64,000 bases of DNA from CBDBND01 sp965262665 (lineage in GTDB: Bacteria > Pseudomonadota > Alphaproteobacteria > Rhodospirillales > Rhodospirillaceae), in NCBI GenBank assembly GCA_965262665.1, contig CBDHFR010000002.1, positions 186,001-250,000 on the forward strand, given 5' to 3'. Position 1 is the stretch's first letter, and each line of letters begins with the position of its first letter. The position numbers were made by a program, and so were the translations under genes. Positions 17,542 through 27,226 of the stretch are shown here, in pieces. Under the pieces are notes generated by a model, which was not told the origin of the DNA, did not search any database, and worked only from the letters and a program-made list of their open reading frames with translations.

Positions 17542-18624
17542 CTAAGCGGGTTTTTCGGCGCGGACCGTTTTTACGACCATAACCTGATCTTCACCGGCCC
17601 AGGTTTTAAAACCAACGTCCTGCAGGTTCTTCTGAAAATCACACATGGTGAAGTCGACCGAAAACGGTTCGCAATTGTCCTTGCTGTCGACTTCAATGAA
17701 ATACCGTATGAAGGGAGGGTAGTTGCCTTTCATGTTATGTGGGAAGTCGAAAATGTTGAAAATTCCGCCCGGTCGCAGCACGCGGAAAACTTCCTTCAAA
17801 ATATTTGCTTGAGCCTCAAGCGAGACTTCGTGGAACAAGATGAAAGCATTGACCACGTCGAAATGTCCGTCGGGGAATTTCGTATCTTCGGCCAGGCGCT
17901 GGGCAAAATGGATGTCTTGGCCTAGATCGACAGCACGTTTATGGGCGAACCGCACCATGGGTGCACCCACATCAATGCCCCAGACTTCCGCATCGGGAAA
18001 ACGCTCCTTGAGGGCTACAGAGCATTGCCCAATGGAACAGCCAATGTCGAGAATCCGGTCCACTTTGCCGTCCTTCGGAATCTCGTTCGCTTGCACAAGG
18101 GTGATATGGGTTTCGTCTTGGGCGTTCATCCCTTCATAAAAGGTGTTGGTGCCATGATGGAAGACGTATCCACCTAATTCCGCTTCTGTGTATCCCCCAG
18201 GCATGATGTGGATGGGATGGCGGGTATAGGCGGGCGGTTCCCAGCCAGGGTCGTATTCGACCGTTCCCGGACCCCGTTTGTCGTAATCTGCAAGTTCGGC
18301 GGCATACTTGCCCGCATCGCCGTAGTACTCATCCGTCAAACTGCGCCACGTCATTTCCTGGACTGAGCGCATTAACCGATTGCGGGATTTGATAATGGGA
18401 AGCGGATCAAAGATCGCTCTCAGGTCTTCGATGTCCGTTAAGTCTTTGTCACCAATTGTCGCTGCGTCCCCTAAAACCTTCTCTACTTCGACCATGGCGG
18501 GCGCGTTCAAGGGGCCGAACACGTATTTACGAATACCTTCGCAGAATTCCTGGTAATTCTCCAAATCGAGTTTGGGCACACGTTCTAAGCGCCCAACGGT
18601 ACCCCGGCCGGTATTGGGAATCAT
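17542..18624 (-). CDS. Class I SAM-dependent methyltransferase with N-terminal extension
   Basis: This 360-residue protein has an N-terminal ~170-residue helical region of unknown fold, then a Rossmann methyltransferase: motif I ILDIGCSIGQCSVAL near 193, an acidic strand-2 end (WGIDVG), FDVVNAFILFHEV, and LRPGGIFNIFDF. The substrate is not evident. The start lies 15 bases after the stop of the carboxymuconolactone decarboxylase-like gene on the same strand, so the two are probably one operon. Confidence 0.85.
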   Translation of the reverse strand: MIPNTGRGTVGRLERVPKLDLENYQEFCEGIRKYVFGPLNAPAMVEVEKVLGDAATIGDKDLTDIEDLRAIFDPLPIIKSRNRLMRSVQEMTWRSLTDEYYGDAGKYAAELADYDKRGPGTVEYDPGWEPPAYTRHPIHIMPGGYTEAELGGYVFHHGTNTFYEGMNAQDETHITLVQANEIPKDGKVDRILDIGCSIGQCSVALKERFPDAEVWGIDVGAPMVRFAHKRAVDLGQDIHFAQRLAEDTKFPDGHFDVVNAFILFHEVSLEAQANILKEVFRVLRPGGIFNIFDFPHNMKGNYPPFIRYFIEVDSKDNCEPFSVDFTMCDFQKNLQDVGFKTWAGEDQVMVVKTVRAEKPA

Positions 18625-18639
18625 GGCTTGCTCCTGTGA

Positions 18640-19218
18640 CTACTCGGCCGCCTGCGTTTCAGGGATGAAGGGGCAATAGTCTTCTTTTTCCACTAAATCG
18701 AACGCGAATATGTACTTAGCCATGCCGCACAGCACGGCCATGATCATGCCTATTTCCAACATCTCACCATCCGTGAAATGTTCATGGCAGCGATCATAGA
18801 TCTCTTTGGTGACGTGTCCTCTTGGGTTGGTCAGGACCATCACGTCCGCCAGGGCTAGGATCGCCTTTTCCTTCTCGGAAAAAGGTCCGTTCTCATAGTC
18901 GTTGAGGCCTTCGATCTGTTCTTCTGGCACACCCGCTTCCCGTGCGCCAGCCCGGTCTGCTCGGTTGCAATGGGCGCATCCGTGGATGTTTGCCAGCCGC
19001 AATCGCACAAGTTCAACGATCCGGCGGTCAAAACGCCCCGAATAGAAGACCTTCTTGTAAAAATCATTCATGTACCAGTCATACATGTGTGGTGCGTTGC
19101 CCAGCGCTTCGACGAATGTGGCGTCGCCATGCAAGGCCATGGAGCCATCCCATGAGTTTTTCATGTGTTCCGGCAACTCATCGCGGGTCAATTTCTTAAA
19201 ATGGGGGTCAGGTTTCAT
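18640..19218 (-). CDS. Carboxymuconolactone decarboxylase (AhpD-like) family protein
   Basis: A 192-residue all-helical protein. The central motif ANIHGCAHCNRADRAGAR holds the CxxC and the following acidic/His-type positions of the AhpD/CMD family. Members are either lactone decarboxylases in aromatic catabolism or thiol peroxidase partners; the CxxC favours the second type. The ATG at 19218 is used rather than an upstream Met because homologous N-termini begin near KPDPHF. It is the first gene of a pair with the methyltransferase. Confidence 0.85.
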   Translation of the reverse strand: MKPDPHFKKLTRDELPEHMKNSWDGSMALHGDATFVEALGNAPHMYDWYMNDFYKKVFYSGRFDRRIVELVRLRLANIHGCAHCNRADRAGAREAGVPEEQIEGLNDYENGPFSEKEKAILALADVMVLTNPRGHVTKEIYDRCHEHFTDGEMLEIGMIMAVLCGMAKYIFAFDLVEKEDYCPFIPETQAAE

Positions 19219-19289
19219 GGTGCGTCCTCCTATGGCTGCATTTTGCCACAACGGGACGGCTTGCCATAGGAGAACCGCCCCTGTAAGCC

Positions 19290-19853
19290 GTGAAGGTAAC
19301 CTTGAAGTGCCCGATTGTGTCCGAAGCCCTAGACAGCCTCATACCCGACTATCAGTTCTCCGAGCACCACACCACGGTGGTATTGGCAAAGCCCGAGCGT
19401 GTGTTCGAGGCCGTCGAGGCGATGGACCTAACCGACTCCTCAATTGCTAAGGTGCTGATGCGTCTGTGGCGCATTCCTGCGCACCTGTACAACAATGAAA
19501 TTCCCGATCGGTTTATGTCGGTCACCGATTTTATTCCCCTTATTCGCATACCTCCGCGCGATTTGATGCGAGGACTGTTGGGCGGAGCGAATGCACCCGA
19601 GGACAAAGGGGCAATCGACGCTGAGGCTTTCCGATCCTTTAATGAGCCTGGGTGCATGAAGCTGGTGTGGGGGATCTGGCTTACCGATCTGGGTGACGAC
19701 CGGGTGCGTGTGGATACGGAAACCCGGGTGCAGTGCACCGATAAGGCAATGCTAAATAAATTCAGACTCTATTGGATGATCATCCGGCCGTGGTCTGGAT
19801 TAATCCGCATGCGTCTTTTGGCATCGATCAAGCGGGACGCGGAAACCCCCTAA
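19290..19853 (+). CDS. SRPBCC-like protein of unknown function
   Basis: A 187-residue protein starting at GTG 19290. It has the look of a START/SRPBCC-type ligand-binding domain: EHHTTVVLAKPERVFEAVEAMDL near the start, VWGIWLTDL and VRVDTETRVQC strands, and a C-terminal helix with YWMIIRPWSGLIRMRLL. There is no signal peptide. The stop overlaps the convergent MDR gene by four bases. The family assignment is by pattern only. Confidence 0.55.
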   Translation: MKVTLKCPIVSEALDSLIPDYQFSEHHTTVVLAKPERVFEAVEAMDLTDSSIAKVLMRLWRIPAHLYNNEIPDRFMSVTDFIPLIRIPPRDLMRGLLGGANAPEDKGAIDAEAFRSFNEPGCMKLVWGIWLTDLGDDRVRVDTETRVQCTDKAMLNKFRLYWMIIRPWSGLIRMRLLASIKRDAETP

Positions 19854-20854
19854 ACCTTTATGACCACTTTGCCGATGTGAGAACCGCTGTCTAGATGGTC
19901 GTAGGCCTGGCGGGCCTTGTCAAAGTCAAAGACCCGGTCGACGATGGGATCAAACCCATTGACGTCGATTGCGGCGACCAGTTCTTCCATCACGGTGCGG
20001 CTGCCTGAAGTAATCCCCTTGAGGGTCAGGTTCTTTAATAGCAATCCACCAAGGCTTGGTTGTTCGCCGCCAGAAGCCAAGGCACCAATAAGGCCGATAC
20101 GCCCGTTCGGTGCACTACAGGCAATAGATTGGCCGAGCGTGCCGCTGCCGCCGGTTTCCACGACTATGTCCACACCGCCGGTTTTTTCCAGAATTTCCTT
20201 GTCCCAATCAGGATTGGACCGGTAGTTCACAGTGACGTCGGCGCCGAGGGCGCGCATGCGCTCCAGTTTGTCATCGCTGGACGAGGTGATGGCAGCCCGA
20301 GCACCGTTCATCTTGGCAATTTGCAATCCGAATACGGAGACTCCCCCAGTTCCCAACATGAGCACCGTATCGCCGGCTTTAATCTGCCCTAGTGTTTGCA
20401 CGCACGACCAAACCGTCGCCCCGGCAACGGGCAGCGTGGCGCTTTGTTCCGCCGTCAGATTGTTTGGCAGATGATACAGACAATGCGCAGGAACAACGAC
20501 GCGTTCCGCGAGCACGCCGTCCACGGAAACACCGAGATCATGTCCGAAATATCCGGGAACCCAATCACCGTCGATCCAGTTTGTGAAATGGGTCGCACCC
20601 ACCCTGTCCCCCGGTTTGAAGTTGGTGACCCCTTCGCCGGTGGAAATGACCTCACCGGCCATATCGCTCAGGGGAATGCGCGTTTCGGACTTCGGGCCAC
20701 CGTAACGGCCACGCATGATCATGAGATCGCGGTGATTGAGAGAACAGGCCTTGACGGCTAGAACAACCTGGCCATGGCCGGCGACCGGTGCGTCACGCTC
20801 CACCATGCGCAAGGAGTCTAATGCGGTTTGATCGCCGATTTCCCAGGCTTTCAT
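19850..20854 (-). CDS. Zinc-type alcohol dehydrogenase-like / quinone oxidoreductase family (MDR) protein 1
   Basis: A 334-residue medium-chain NAD(P)-dependent oxidoreductase. The catalytic GroES-like domain has KACSLNHRDLMIMRGRY and GEVISTGEGV; the Rossmann domain has LMLGTGGVSVFGLQIAK and TSSSDDKLERM. The structural zinc cysteines are absent, as in the quinone-reductase branch. The substrate is probably a reactive carbonyl or quinone. It is a close paralogue of the next upstream gene, 38 bases away on the same strand, consistent with tandem duplication. Confidence 0.87.
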   Translation of the reverse strand: MKAWEIGDQTALDSLRMVERDAPVAGHGQVVLAVKACSLNHRDLMIMRGRYGGPKSETRIPLSDMAGEVISTGEGVTNFKPGDRVGATHFTNWIDGDWVPGYFGHDLGVSVDGVLAERVVVPAHCLYHLPNNLTAEQSATLPVAGATVWSCVQTLGQIKAGDTVLMLGTGGVSVFGLQIAKMNGARAAITSSSDDKLERMRALGADVTVNYRSNPDWDKEILEKTGGVDIVVETGGSGTLGQSIACSAPNGRIGLIGALASGGEQPSLGGLLLKNLTLKGITSGSRTVMEELVAAIDVNGFDPIVDRVFDFDKARQAYDHLDSGSHIGKVVIKV

Positions 20855-20892
20855 GGCGTCCTCCTGCCCGGGTTTTTGCCCGGCATTAGATT

Positions 20893-21909
20893 TTAATCGT
20901 GGGTGATGACGATATTACCGAAATGGGACCGACTTTCCATATGCCGGAAGGCATCGGCGGCATCTGCAAATGGAAATTCCTTGTCGATAACCGGTTTGGT
21001 GCCAGCTGCTCTCATGGTGTCTGCCAAATCTTGCAACATTTTTTTGCTGCCCACGGCGACGCCGCGCAGATTCAGGTTTTTACCGAGAAGCGGCATAGTG
21101 TTGAGTGGACCGTCAGCGTCTCCGGCCAGGGTTCCAATAAGGTGAATGCGGCCATTGAAAGCAGCCGCTTCGAACGAATTCGCCAGGCTGGCCGGCCCAC
21201 CGACTTCAATGATGATGTCCGCGCCTCTACCACCGGTGACTTCCAGGACAGCCTTAGCCCAACTGTCTGCACGCTTGTAGTTAATGCCGTGTTCGGCGCC
21301 GAGTGCCTTAGCTTTGGCCAATTTGTCGTCGCTTGATGACGTAATTATCGATTTCGCACCTTTTGCAGCGGCAATTTGAATGCCAAAGACGGATACACCG
21401 CCCGTCCCCATCAACAGAACGGTATCGCCTTCTTTGACTTTGCCGGCTTCAACGATGCAATTCCAAGCGGTTACGCCGGCACACGGTAGGCACGCTCCGT
21501 CTGCGTAGGAAAAGGAGTCGGGCAATTTCACTAGAGCCTCGGCAGGGAATACGCCCATCTCTGCCAAGGTACCGTCTATACTCCCGCCAAGGTCTGAGCC
21601 GAAATACTGTGGTCCTAACGGGCCGTCCATCCATGCCGAAAAGAAACTGACACAAATCCGGTCGCCTACAGCGACACTATCGGCACCGTCACCGAGGGCT
21701 ACAACTTCGCCTGCGCCGTCGCTGACTGGGATCAAGGTTTCGGGTTTAGGCCCGCCGTACCAGCCATTGAGCACCATATAGTCGCGGTAATTCAGGGAGT
21801 TGGCGTGAAACTTTACCAGAGCCTGGCCAGGGCCGGGGCTAGGCTCATCGCGTTCCGCCAGGCGTAATGAGCCGATGCCTTTTTGGTCGCCAACTTCATA
21901 AACCTTCAT
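20893..21909 (-). CDS. Zinc-type alcohol dehydrogenase-like / quinone oxidoreductase family (MDR) protein 2
   Basis: This 338-residue protein has the same architecture as its neighbour: HANSLNYRDYMVLNGWYGG, GDGAGEVVALG, then LLMGTGGVSVFGIQIA and TSSSDDKLAKA. The two share most motifs, but this copy differs in the substrate-binding region (GGSIDGTLAEMGVFPAEAL). It leads a two-gene run on the minus strand and is divergent from the tannase gene. Confidence 0.87.
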   Translation of the reverse strand: MKVYEVGDQKGIGSLRLAERDEPSPGPGQALVKFHANSLNYRDYMVLNGWYGGPKPETLIPVSDGAGEVVALGDGADSVAVGDRICVSFFSAWMDGPLGPQYFGSDLGGSIDGTLAEMGVFPAEALVKLPDSFSYADGACLPCAGVTAWNCIVEAGKVKEGDTVLLMGTGGVSVFGIQIAAAKGAKSIITSSSDDKLAKAKALGAEHGINYKRADSWAKAVLEVTGGRGADIIIEVGGPASLANSFEAAAFNGRIHLIGTLAGDADGPLNTMPLLGKNLNLRGVAVGSKKMLQDLADTMRAAGTKPVIDKEFPFADAADAFRHMESRSHFGNIVITHD

Positions 21910-22101
21910 GGTGCGTCTCCGTCATACGAGTGAGATGGTGCTTGGAGCACTTCTGATCCTTCCGTGTATCGTTCCCCGGGCAGGCACGACACCCGCCCCG
22001 CGCGAACCGACCACGTCTTGGTCGCTTTCCCGGACTCCCCACAGCAATCCTGGAACAGTAGGATGACTTGGACCAGGGAACACAGTGGGAGGGAAGCGGT
22101 A

Positions 22102-23553
22102 ATGGCCTTCGGAGGGTGTCTAAACATCGTCGGTATCTTCGGCATTGTCATTGGCTTATCGGCTCTTCAGAGTTCCGCTAATGGCCAAGACCTGTCCTGT
22201 CAAACACTCGCCCAACTGGATTTCTCCCTGGTGCCTGACGCACCGACCCAAATTACCAATACTCAAACCATCAGCGAGTCTTTCCCTTTGCCTCAGTACT
22301 GCCGGATCGAGGGTTACATCTCGGCCAATGTGGGGTTTGAAATGCGCATTCCGCAACAAAGTTGGAACGGCAAACTCCTCATGCAGGGCTGTGGTGGATT
22401 CTGCGGCAGTTATGCAGTTATCGCCCAATGTGACGACGCGCTCGCTCGTGGCTATGCCTGTGTCTCTACCGATCTCGGCCATAAAAGTACGCCGATCGAT
22501 GGCAAGTGGGCGTACAACAATCCCCAAGGTGAGATTGACTTCTATTACCGGGCCACGCACGCAACGGTGCAGGCTGTAAAGGCCATTGTGTCGGCGGCGA
22601 TGGGACGCAGTATCGAGCAATCCTATTTTCGGGGATGCTCCACCGGCGGCCGGCAGGGCCTTATTTCAGCGCAACGGTTTCCACAAGACTTCGACGGCAT
22701 TATTGCCTCCGCGCCGGCAGGAGTGAGCCCGGGCGGCGAGCTCCATTTGATTTGGAGTGCCCTAACCAATCTCGACGAAGACGGTAATCCCATTCTACCT
22801 GTGTCCAAGCTGCCATTGCTGCACGACGCCGTGCTCGCGGCCTGTGATGGTCTCGACGGACTAGAAGACGGGCTCATTGACGATCCACGAAGATGTGAGT
22901 TCGATCCTGCCGATATGCGGTGCCGCCGCCGGCCACGCGACGACTGTTTTACAGGTCCCGAAGTTGCGGCCATTCGTCGTATTTATGATGGCGCGACGGA
23001 CTCCGAGGGCAATTCCTTATACCGGGCAGCTCCCATGCCGGGATCTGAGCTATTGTGGAGTCCGGCGTACATCGGAATTGATGGGCAGCCGTCAATTTAC
23101 TACGTGTTCGGTAGCGACTTCTTCCGTTATTTGGCGTTTGCTGAAGACCCTGGCCCCAGCTGGCAGCCAGAGATGTTCGACTTCGACATTGATCCAGCAC
23201 GTATGGGCTATAACCGCCATCTCAATTTCGCCGCTAATCCAGATCTGCGGGCGTTCGTTGCCCGAGGAGGCAAGCTAATTTCCTATCAGGGGTGGTCGGA
23301 TCAGTCCGTCCCTCCGCTCGGGGTGATTGACTATCTTGCCGATGTAGAGCGTTTTATGGGCGGACGCGACGCTGTTGCTGAATTCTTCCGGCTGTTCATG
23401 CTGCCCGGCGTGGCCCATTGCGTGGGCGGCGAGGGCCCGAGCCGGGTTGATGCCTTAACCGCGTTGGAAAATTGGGTCGAGACGGGAACCGCGCCGGAGC
23501 AAATGATTACCTACAAGCTTAAAGACGATCCGGGCGATTTTACCGCTGCTTAA
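22102..23553 (+). pseudogene. Tannase/feruloyl esterase family protein, C-terminus cut by an IS630 remnant
   Basis: The ATG at 22102 gives a signal peptide (CLNIVGIFGIVIGLSALQSSANGQ). The mature part has the tannase-family nucleophile motif GCSTGGRQG, an early GCGGFCG with paired cysteines, and the catalytic His near the end in GVAHCVGG. Such secreted esterases cleave aromatic ester bonds. Compared with the paralogue at 57993-59582 it lacks about the last 40 residues: the final codons and the TAA belong to IS630 subgroup A. All catalytic residues are upstream of the break, so residual activity is conceivable. Confidence 0.75.
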
Positions 23554-23635
23554 CGTCTGCGGCCTCTTCAATCACGAGCAATGCAGGAACTTCTTCGTTG
23601 CTGACGGCTATACGTCAGAATAAATCGGAAACGCT
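23554..23635 (+). mobile_element. IS630 (subgroup A) right-end remnant
   Basis: An 82-bp piece matches the last codons and terminal repeat of IS630 subgroup A (CGTCTGCGGCC ... GGAAACGCTC) and is followed by TA. It differs by a few bases from the other copies. It joins the tannase gene to the next IS630 element, whose insertion point is the same TA. Confidence 0.8.
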
Positions 23636-23637
23636 CT

Positions 23638-24787
23638 AGTGGATTGACCGGAACGAAAGGGTCCGCTTTGGGATTCCGTATTGTGCGGTGTCATGCGAGT
23701 CTGTGCGATGCGTACCGGCATCCATTTTACTGTCACGTCTGGCGACCGTCAGCGATTGCAAGCGATCGTCGCGGACCCGAAGAGCGCGCAGAAACATGTC
23801 TGGCGGGCGCGGATCATCCTGAAGACCGACGCGGGGCTCGGCACTTCGGCGATCATGCGCGAGACCGGCAAGTCCAAGACCTGCGTGTGGCGCTGGCAGG
23901 AGCGGTTCATGCACGAGGGTGTCAACGGCTTGCTTCGCGACAAGTCCCGTCCGCCTGGCAAAGCGCCGATCCCGCCGGAGCGCGTCGCCGAGATCGTCCG
24001 CCTGACCCAGCAAGCGCCGCCGCACGAGGCGACCCACTGGACGCTGCGCGCGATGGCGAAGGTTGCTGGCGTCGCGGCGGCGACGGTCCAGGCGATCTGG
24101 AAGGCCCATGGCCTCAGCCCGCACCGCTGGCGGCACTTCAAGCTCTCCAATGATCCCGCCTTTGCCGAGAAGCTCACGGATATCGTCGGCTTGTATGTCG
24201 ACCCGCCGGCCCATGCCGTGGTGCTGTCGGTTGATGAGAAGTCGCAGATCCAGGCTCTCGACCGCACCCAACCCGGCCTGCCGATGAAGAAGGGCCGCGC
24301 CGGTACGATGACCTATGATTACAAACGGCATGGCACGACGACGCTGTTCGCCGCGCTCAACGTGCTGGACGGTACGGTCATCGCACAGAACATGCAGCGC
24401 CACCGCCATCAGGAGTTCATCCGCTTCCTCAACCGCATCGAGCGCGAGGTGCCGACGGACAAGGCCGTCCACGTCATCCTCGACAACTACGCTGCGCACA
24501 AGAAGGACAAGGTCCGCGCCTGGCTCGCCCGCCATCCACGCTGGACCTTCCACTTCACGCCGACCTCGTGCTCGTGGCTCAATGCCGTCGAGGGCTTCTT
24601 CGCCAAACTCACGCGGCGCGGGCTCAAGTGTGGCGTCTTCCAATCCGTCGTCGACCTTCAGGCCGCCATCAACCGCTTTGTCCGCGAATACAATGACGCA
24701 AACCTAAAACCCTTGATCTGGAAAGCCGACCCCGATCATATCATCGCCGCACGAAACAGAGGGTTCCAAACGTTGGAATCAATCCAC
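23638..24787 (+). mobile_element. Complete IS630 (subgroup B) element, 1150 bp
   Basis: It is bounded by short inverted ends (GTGGATTG on the left, CAATCCAC on the right) and flanked by TA on both sides, the IS630 target duplication. It carries one intact transposase gene. It inserted at the TA bordering the end of an older IS630 subgroup A remnant, so the two elements are stacked. A fragment of the same element is at 1-146. Confidence 0.88.
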
Positions 24788-24790
24788 TAG
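23708..24790 (+). CDS. IS630-family transposase (subgroup B), intact
   Basis: An approximately 360-residue transposase; the ATG at 23708 is chosen over upstream candidates because family members begin near RTGIHFTV. The N-terminal helix-turn-helix region includes TSAIMRETGKSKTCVWRW. The DDE triad is complete: LSVDEKSQIQ, VILDNYAAHK and SWLNAVEGFFAK. The stop codon TAG uses the TA target duplication plus the next host base, so the element itself ends in His-Cys-type coding sequence without its own stop. This is the only transposase of the IS630 group here that looks functional. Confidence 0.9.
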   Translation: MRTGIHFTVTSGDRQRLQAIVADPKSAQKHVWRARIILKTDAGLGTSAIMRETGKSKTCVWRWQERFMHEGVNGLLRDKSRPPGKAPIPPERVAEIVRLTQQAPPHEATHWTLRAMAKVAGVAAATVQAIWKAHGLSPHRWRHFKLSNDPAFAEKLTDIVGLYVDPPAHAVVLSVDEKSQIQALDRTQPGLPMKKGRAGTMTYDYKRHGTTTLFAALNVLDGTVIAQNMQRHRHQEFIRFLNRIEREVPTDKAVHVILDNYAAHKKDKVRAWLARHPRWTFHFTPTSCSWLNAVEGFFAKLTRRGLKCGVFQSVVDLQAAINRFVREYNDANLKPLIWKADPDHIIAARNRGFQTLESIH

Positions 24791-25378
24791 CTTAGCGGCC
24801 ATAACTTGGTTCATGCAGTGCTCAACCCCGCGGGCGAGGTCGACTGGCGTCACTTTCTTGCCTTCCAATTTTGCCTGCAGCGTATTGATCACGTTCAACA
24901 GACGAATCTTGGACGGCCGATCCGTATTACGGCGGCGCTCCGGCCCTACGTAATCAGTTGTTGCGATAAATGGAAGGCGTCGATTGCCGAGCTGCCCCAT
25001 CCGTTCGAGCATTGGCCCCGGTGCGACCGGGTTCATCATAACATCATCGGCACCGGCCAGGATTGCCTTCTTGATGGACCTTATCTTCCTCGGGGTTGAC
25101 CATGAAAGTGATGACAATGAACGGATTACGGCCGATTTTGTGCATGCGAATATCTTTCACAACCTGAAAGATTTCGGGATCAATATCGTCCGTGACGACA
25201 ATAAGATGGGCGATCGTTCACGCATGGCGCTGAGCAGATCTTCTAAACGCGCGAACGAACGAGCGCGCCGCAGGCCTTCAGCCCGCATCATGGCGCGCAT
25301 GCCTTCACGCACTTGTTCATTAGGCTGGCAGAGATAAATGTCTAGCTCGGCAAGGCGTTCTTTATCGACTCTCAGCAT
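24788..25378 (-). pseudogene. Response regulator (receiver domain), two frameshifts and truncated by IS630
   Basis: Three minus-strand segments form one protein. From 25378: AELDIYLCQPNEQVREGMRAMMR and RSFARLEDLL. After a one-base shift near 25218: HLIVVTDDIDPEIFQVVKDIR and FIVITFMVNPEED. After another near 25085: KKAILAGADDVMMNPVAPGPMLERM and PFIATTDYVGPERRR. This is a CheY-like receiver with its conserved Asp in VVTDD, followed by a linker. The C-terminus is cut at MAAKL by the IS630 pile. Confidence 0.65.
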
Positions 25379-25661
25379 TCACCGTATCCAGTACGGTCCG
25401 CCATCGCTCTTAGTGTCAGCTGCTAGCCCCACTAAGCAAGGTAAACTCTCGGCATCCAAATCAGACGCCCCCATAACCTCTAGTTTCATAACTCCTTAGA
25501 ATGATGGCCAGGACATAGCAACTAGCCAGTGCAAATGGCTACCAGTCTTTCAAACATTAAAAGTAACGTCAAAGCGGGCCAGACATAAGCGAAAAGCTAC
25601 CTTTTTTAGGATTTTTTCAGCGTTATCCGACGGTTTTGTAAGCCAAACCGCGGTTCCTAGA
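25379..25661. other. Intergenic stretch with no recognisable gene
   Basis: About 280 bases between the broken response regulator and the broken binding protein, more AT-rich than its surroundings. Both neighbours lie on the minus strand, so it should hold the promoter of the response regulator gene. I see no convincing ORF, RNA or repeat. Confidence 0.5.
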
Positions 25662-27197
25662 TCAAGACCGACCGTCACCGTGCACGGTTAGATCATGATA
25701 ATTGAGGATCAGATTGTAAGGCGCATAGCCGCGCACCCTTTTGCTGAGGCCGTCAAACATCACCGTGTCGTGCAGATAGAGCATGGGGGGGCATCGTGAT
25801 AAGCCTTGAGCAGGCGACGCACCAAGGCAATCCGCTTGTCGGGGTCCCATTCCGATTGGGCGGCCTGAGTGGTTTGTTTGAGGGCGTCGCGGCAGTGCCA
25901 TAAGGAGCGGGACAAGCAACTGACGAATAGGCGCAGCGCATCCAGGCTGGGCTTGGTATTGAAATCCATGTTGAATCCTTGGCCTTCCCATCCGCCATAA
26001 TTGAATTTGCGGATCATGTCTGGAATGGTGATCGAGCGCACTTCAAACTCAACACCGACCTTTCTCAAGTCCTGCCCAACCGCTTGATAGATGGCTGCGT
26101 CTGCTGCCGCACCACCAGCGGCCAGTTCGACAATCAACTTCAAACCGTCTCCATAACCGGCCCCTTTCAAGAGTGCTTTGGCTTTCTCAGGATCATAGGG
26201 CCATGGCGGCAACGTGGGGTCCCAGCCAATGGCGTTCGACGGCGTTGCTTGCCGCGCCGGCACTGTGCCGTCTTTCAATAGCGCGGTAATATAGGCGTCG
26301 CGGTTGATCGCATAGTTCAGCGCCCGGCGGACAACAGGATCTGCGATGGGTCCGCCCTGGTTGGTGATGAACGCCACGCCCATGGCGCCGGCGCCGCGGC
26401 TAACGTGATGGGTATGCCCGGCCGCGGCCAGAGTATCCACTTCATCAGGCTCGATGACCAACGCAATATCGATGGCACCGGCCATAATGCCTTGGGTGCG
26501 CGATGTGGGGTCGCCCAATTGAATGAGTTCCAGACGATCCACGCCGGGTGTGTTCCAACCTTCGGTAAACGCGCTCAACTGAATCCTGGCCGGTCCCCAG
26601 CGGTCCACTTTGTAAGGGCCCGACCCGACGGGATTGAGGGCAAGGGCGTCCGCCCCCAACTCCTGCCAATGCTTCGGCGCCACCATGCGAATGATGCCCA
26701 GTTCCGCCGGCAGCATGAGGTTGGGAAAATGGGTGATGATCTCAACATTTAAGGGATCTAAAGTGCGCACGCCCGATATCGAACTGACCACACGGGAGAG
26801 AGATTCCCGCTGGCCCGCCTTGGACGTAAGAATAAGTGAGGGTGTTCACCACTGCATCGGCATCAAACGGCTCGCCGTTATGAAAAACCACATCGGGTCG
26901 CAGGCGGAAATGCCACGTGGTCGGGTTGACTGCTTCCCAGTCTTCCATCAGCCATGGGCGTACAACCGCGTCTGACCCCACCATGGTGAGGGGATCGAAC
27001 ATCGCCGCCCAGGAATACAATTCCGACGAACTGGTGGAACGGTGCACGTTACCTAGCGCCGCTGGCAGAGTTTGTACCGCGACACGCAGCACGGTTTCGG
27101 CAAGCGACGTGGTGGCGCAGATAATCCCTAGAATAAACCCGAAGCTAACTCGCTTCAGTGCATTGATCAAAGGGTCAGTGCGGCTACGATGGGTCAT
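25662..27197 (-). pseudogene. ABC-type peptide/nickel-binding protein (SBP family 5), two frameshifts
   Basis: From ATG 27197 the protein has a signal peptide (VSFGFILGIICATTSLAE), then LRVAVQTLPAALG, WLMEDWEAVN and HNGEPFDADAVVNTL. A one-base shift near 26830 is needed to continue into VSSISGVRTLDPLNVEI and the long middle with ALNYAINRDAYI. A second shift falls at a run of seven G (25785-25791, C on the coding strand), after which MLYLHDTVMFDGLSKR and the natural end follow. The sequence is otherwise well conserved, so either decay is recent or these are homopolymer errors. It is a paralogue of the protein at 44252-45749 (shared DPTxxxxPYDPxKAxALLxxAGY). Confidence 0.75.
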
Positions 27198-27226
27198 GAA
27201 ATCAGAGTAACGGAGGGGCGGATCAC

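Noticed and set aside
23636..24643. Long minus-strand open frame of 335 codons opposite the subgroup B IS630 transposase
   Set aside because: It is antisense to an intact transposase with all motifs on the plus strand, is Arg/Asp-rich and shows no family motif. It is a GC-rich shadow frame.
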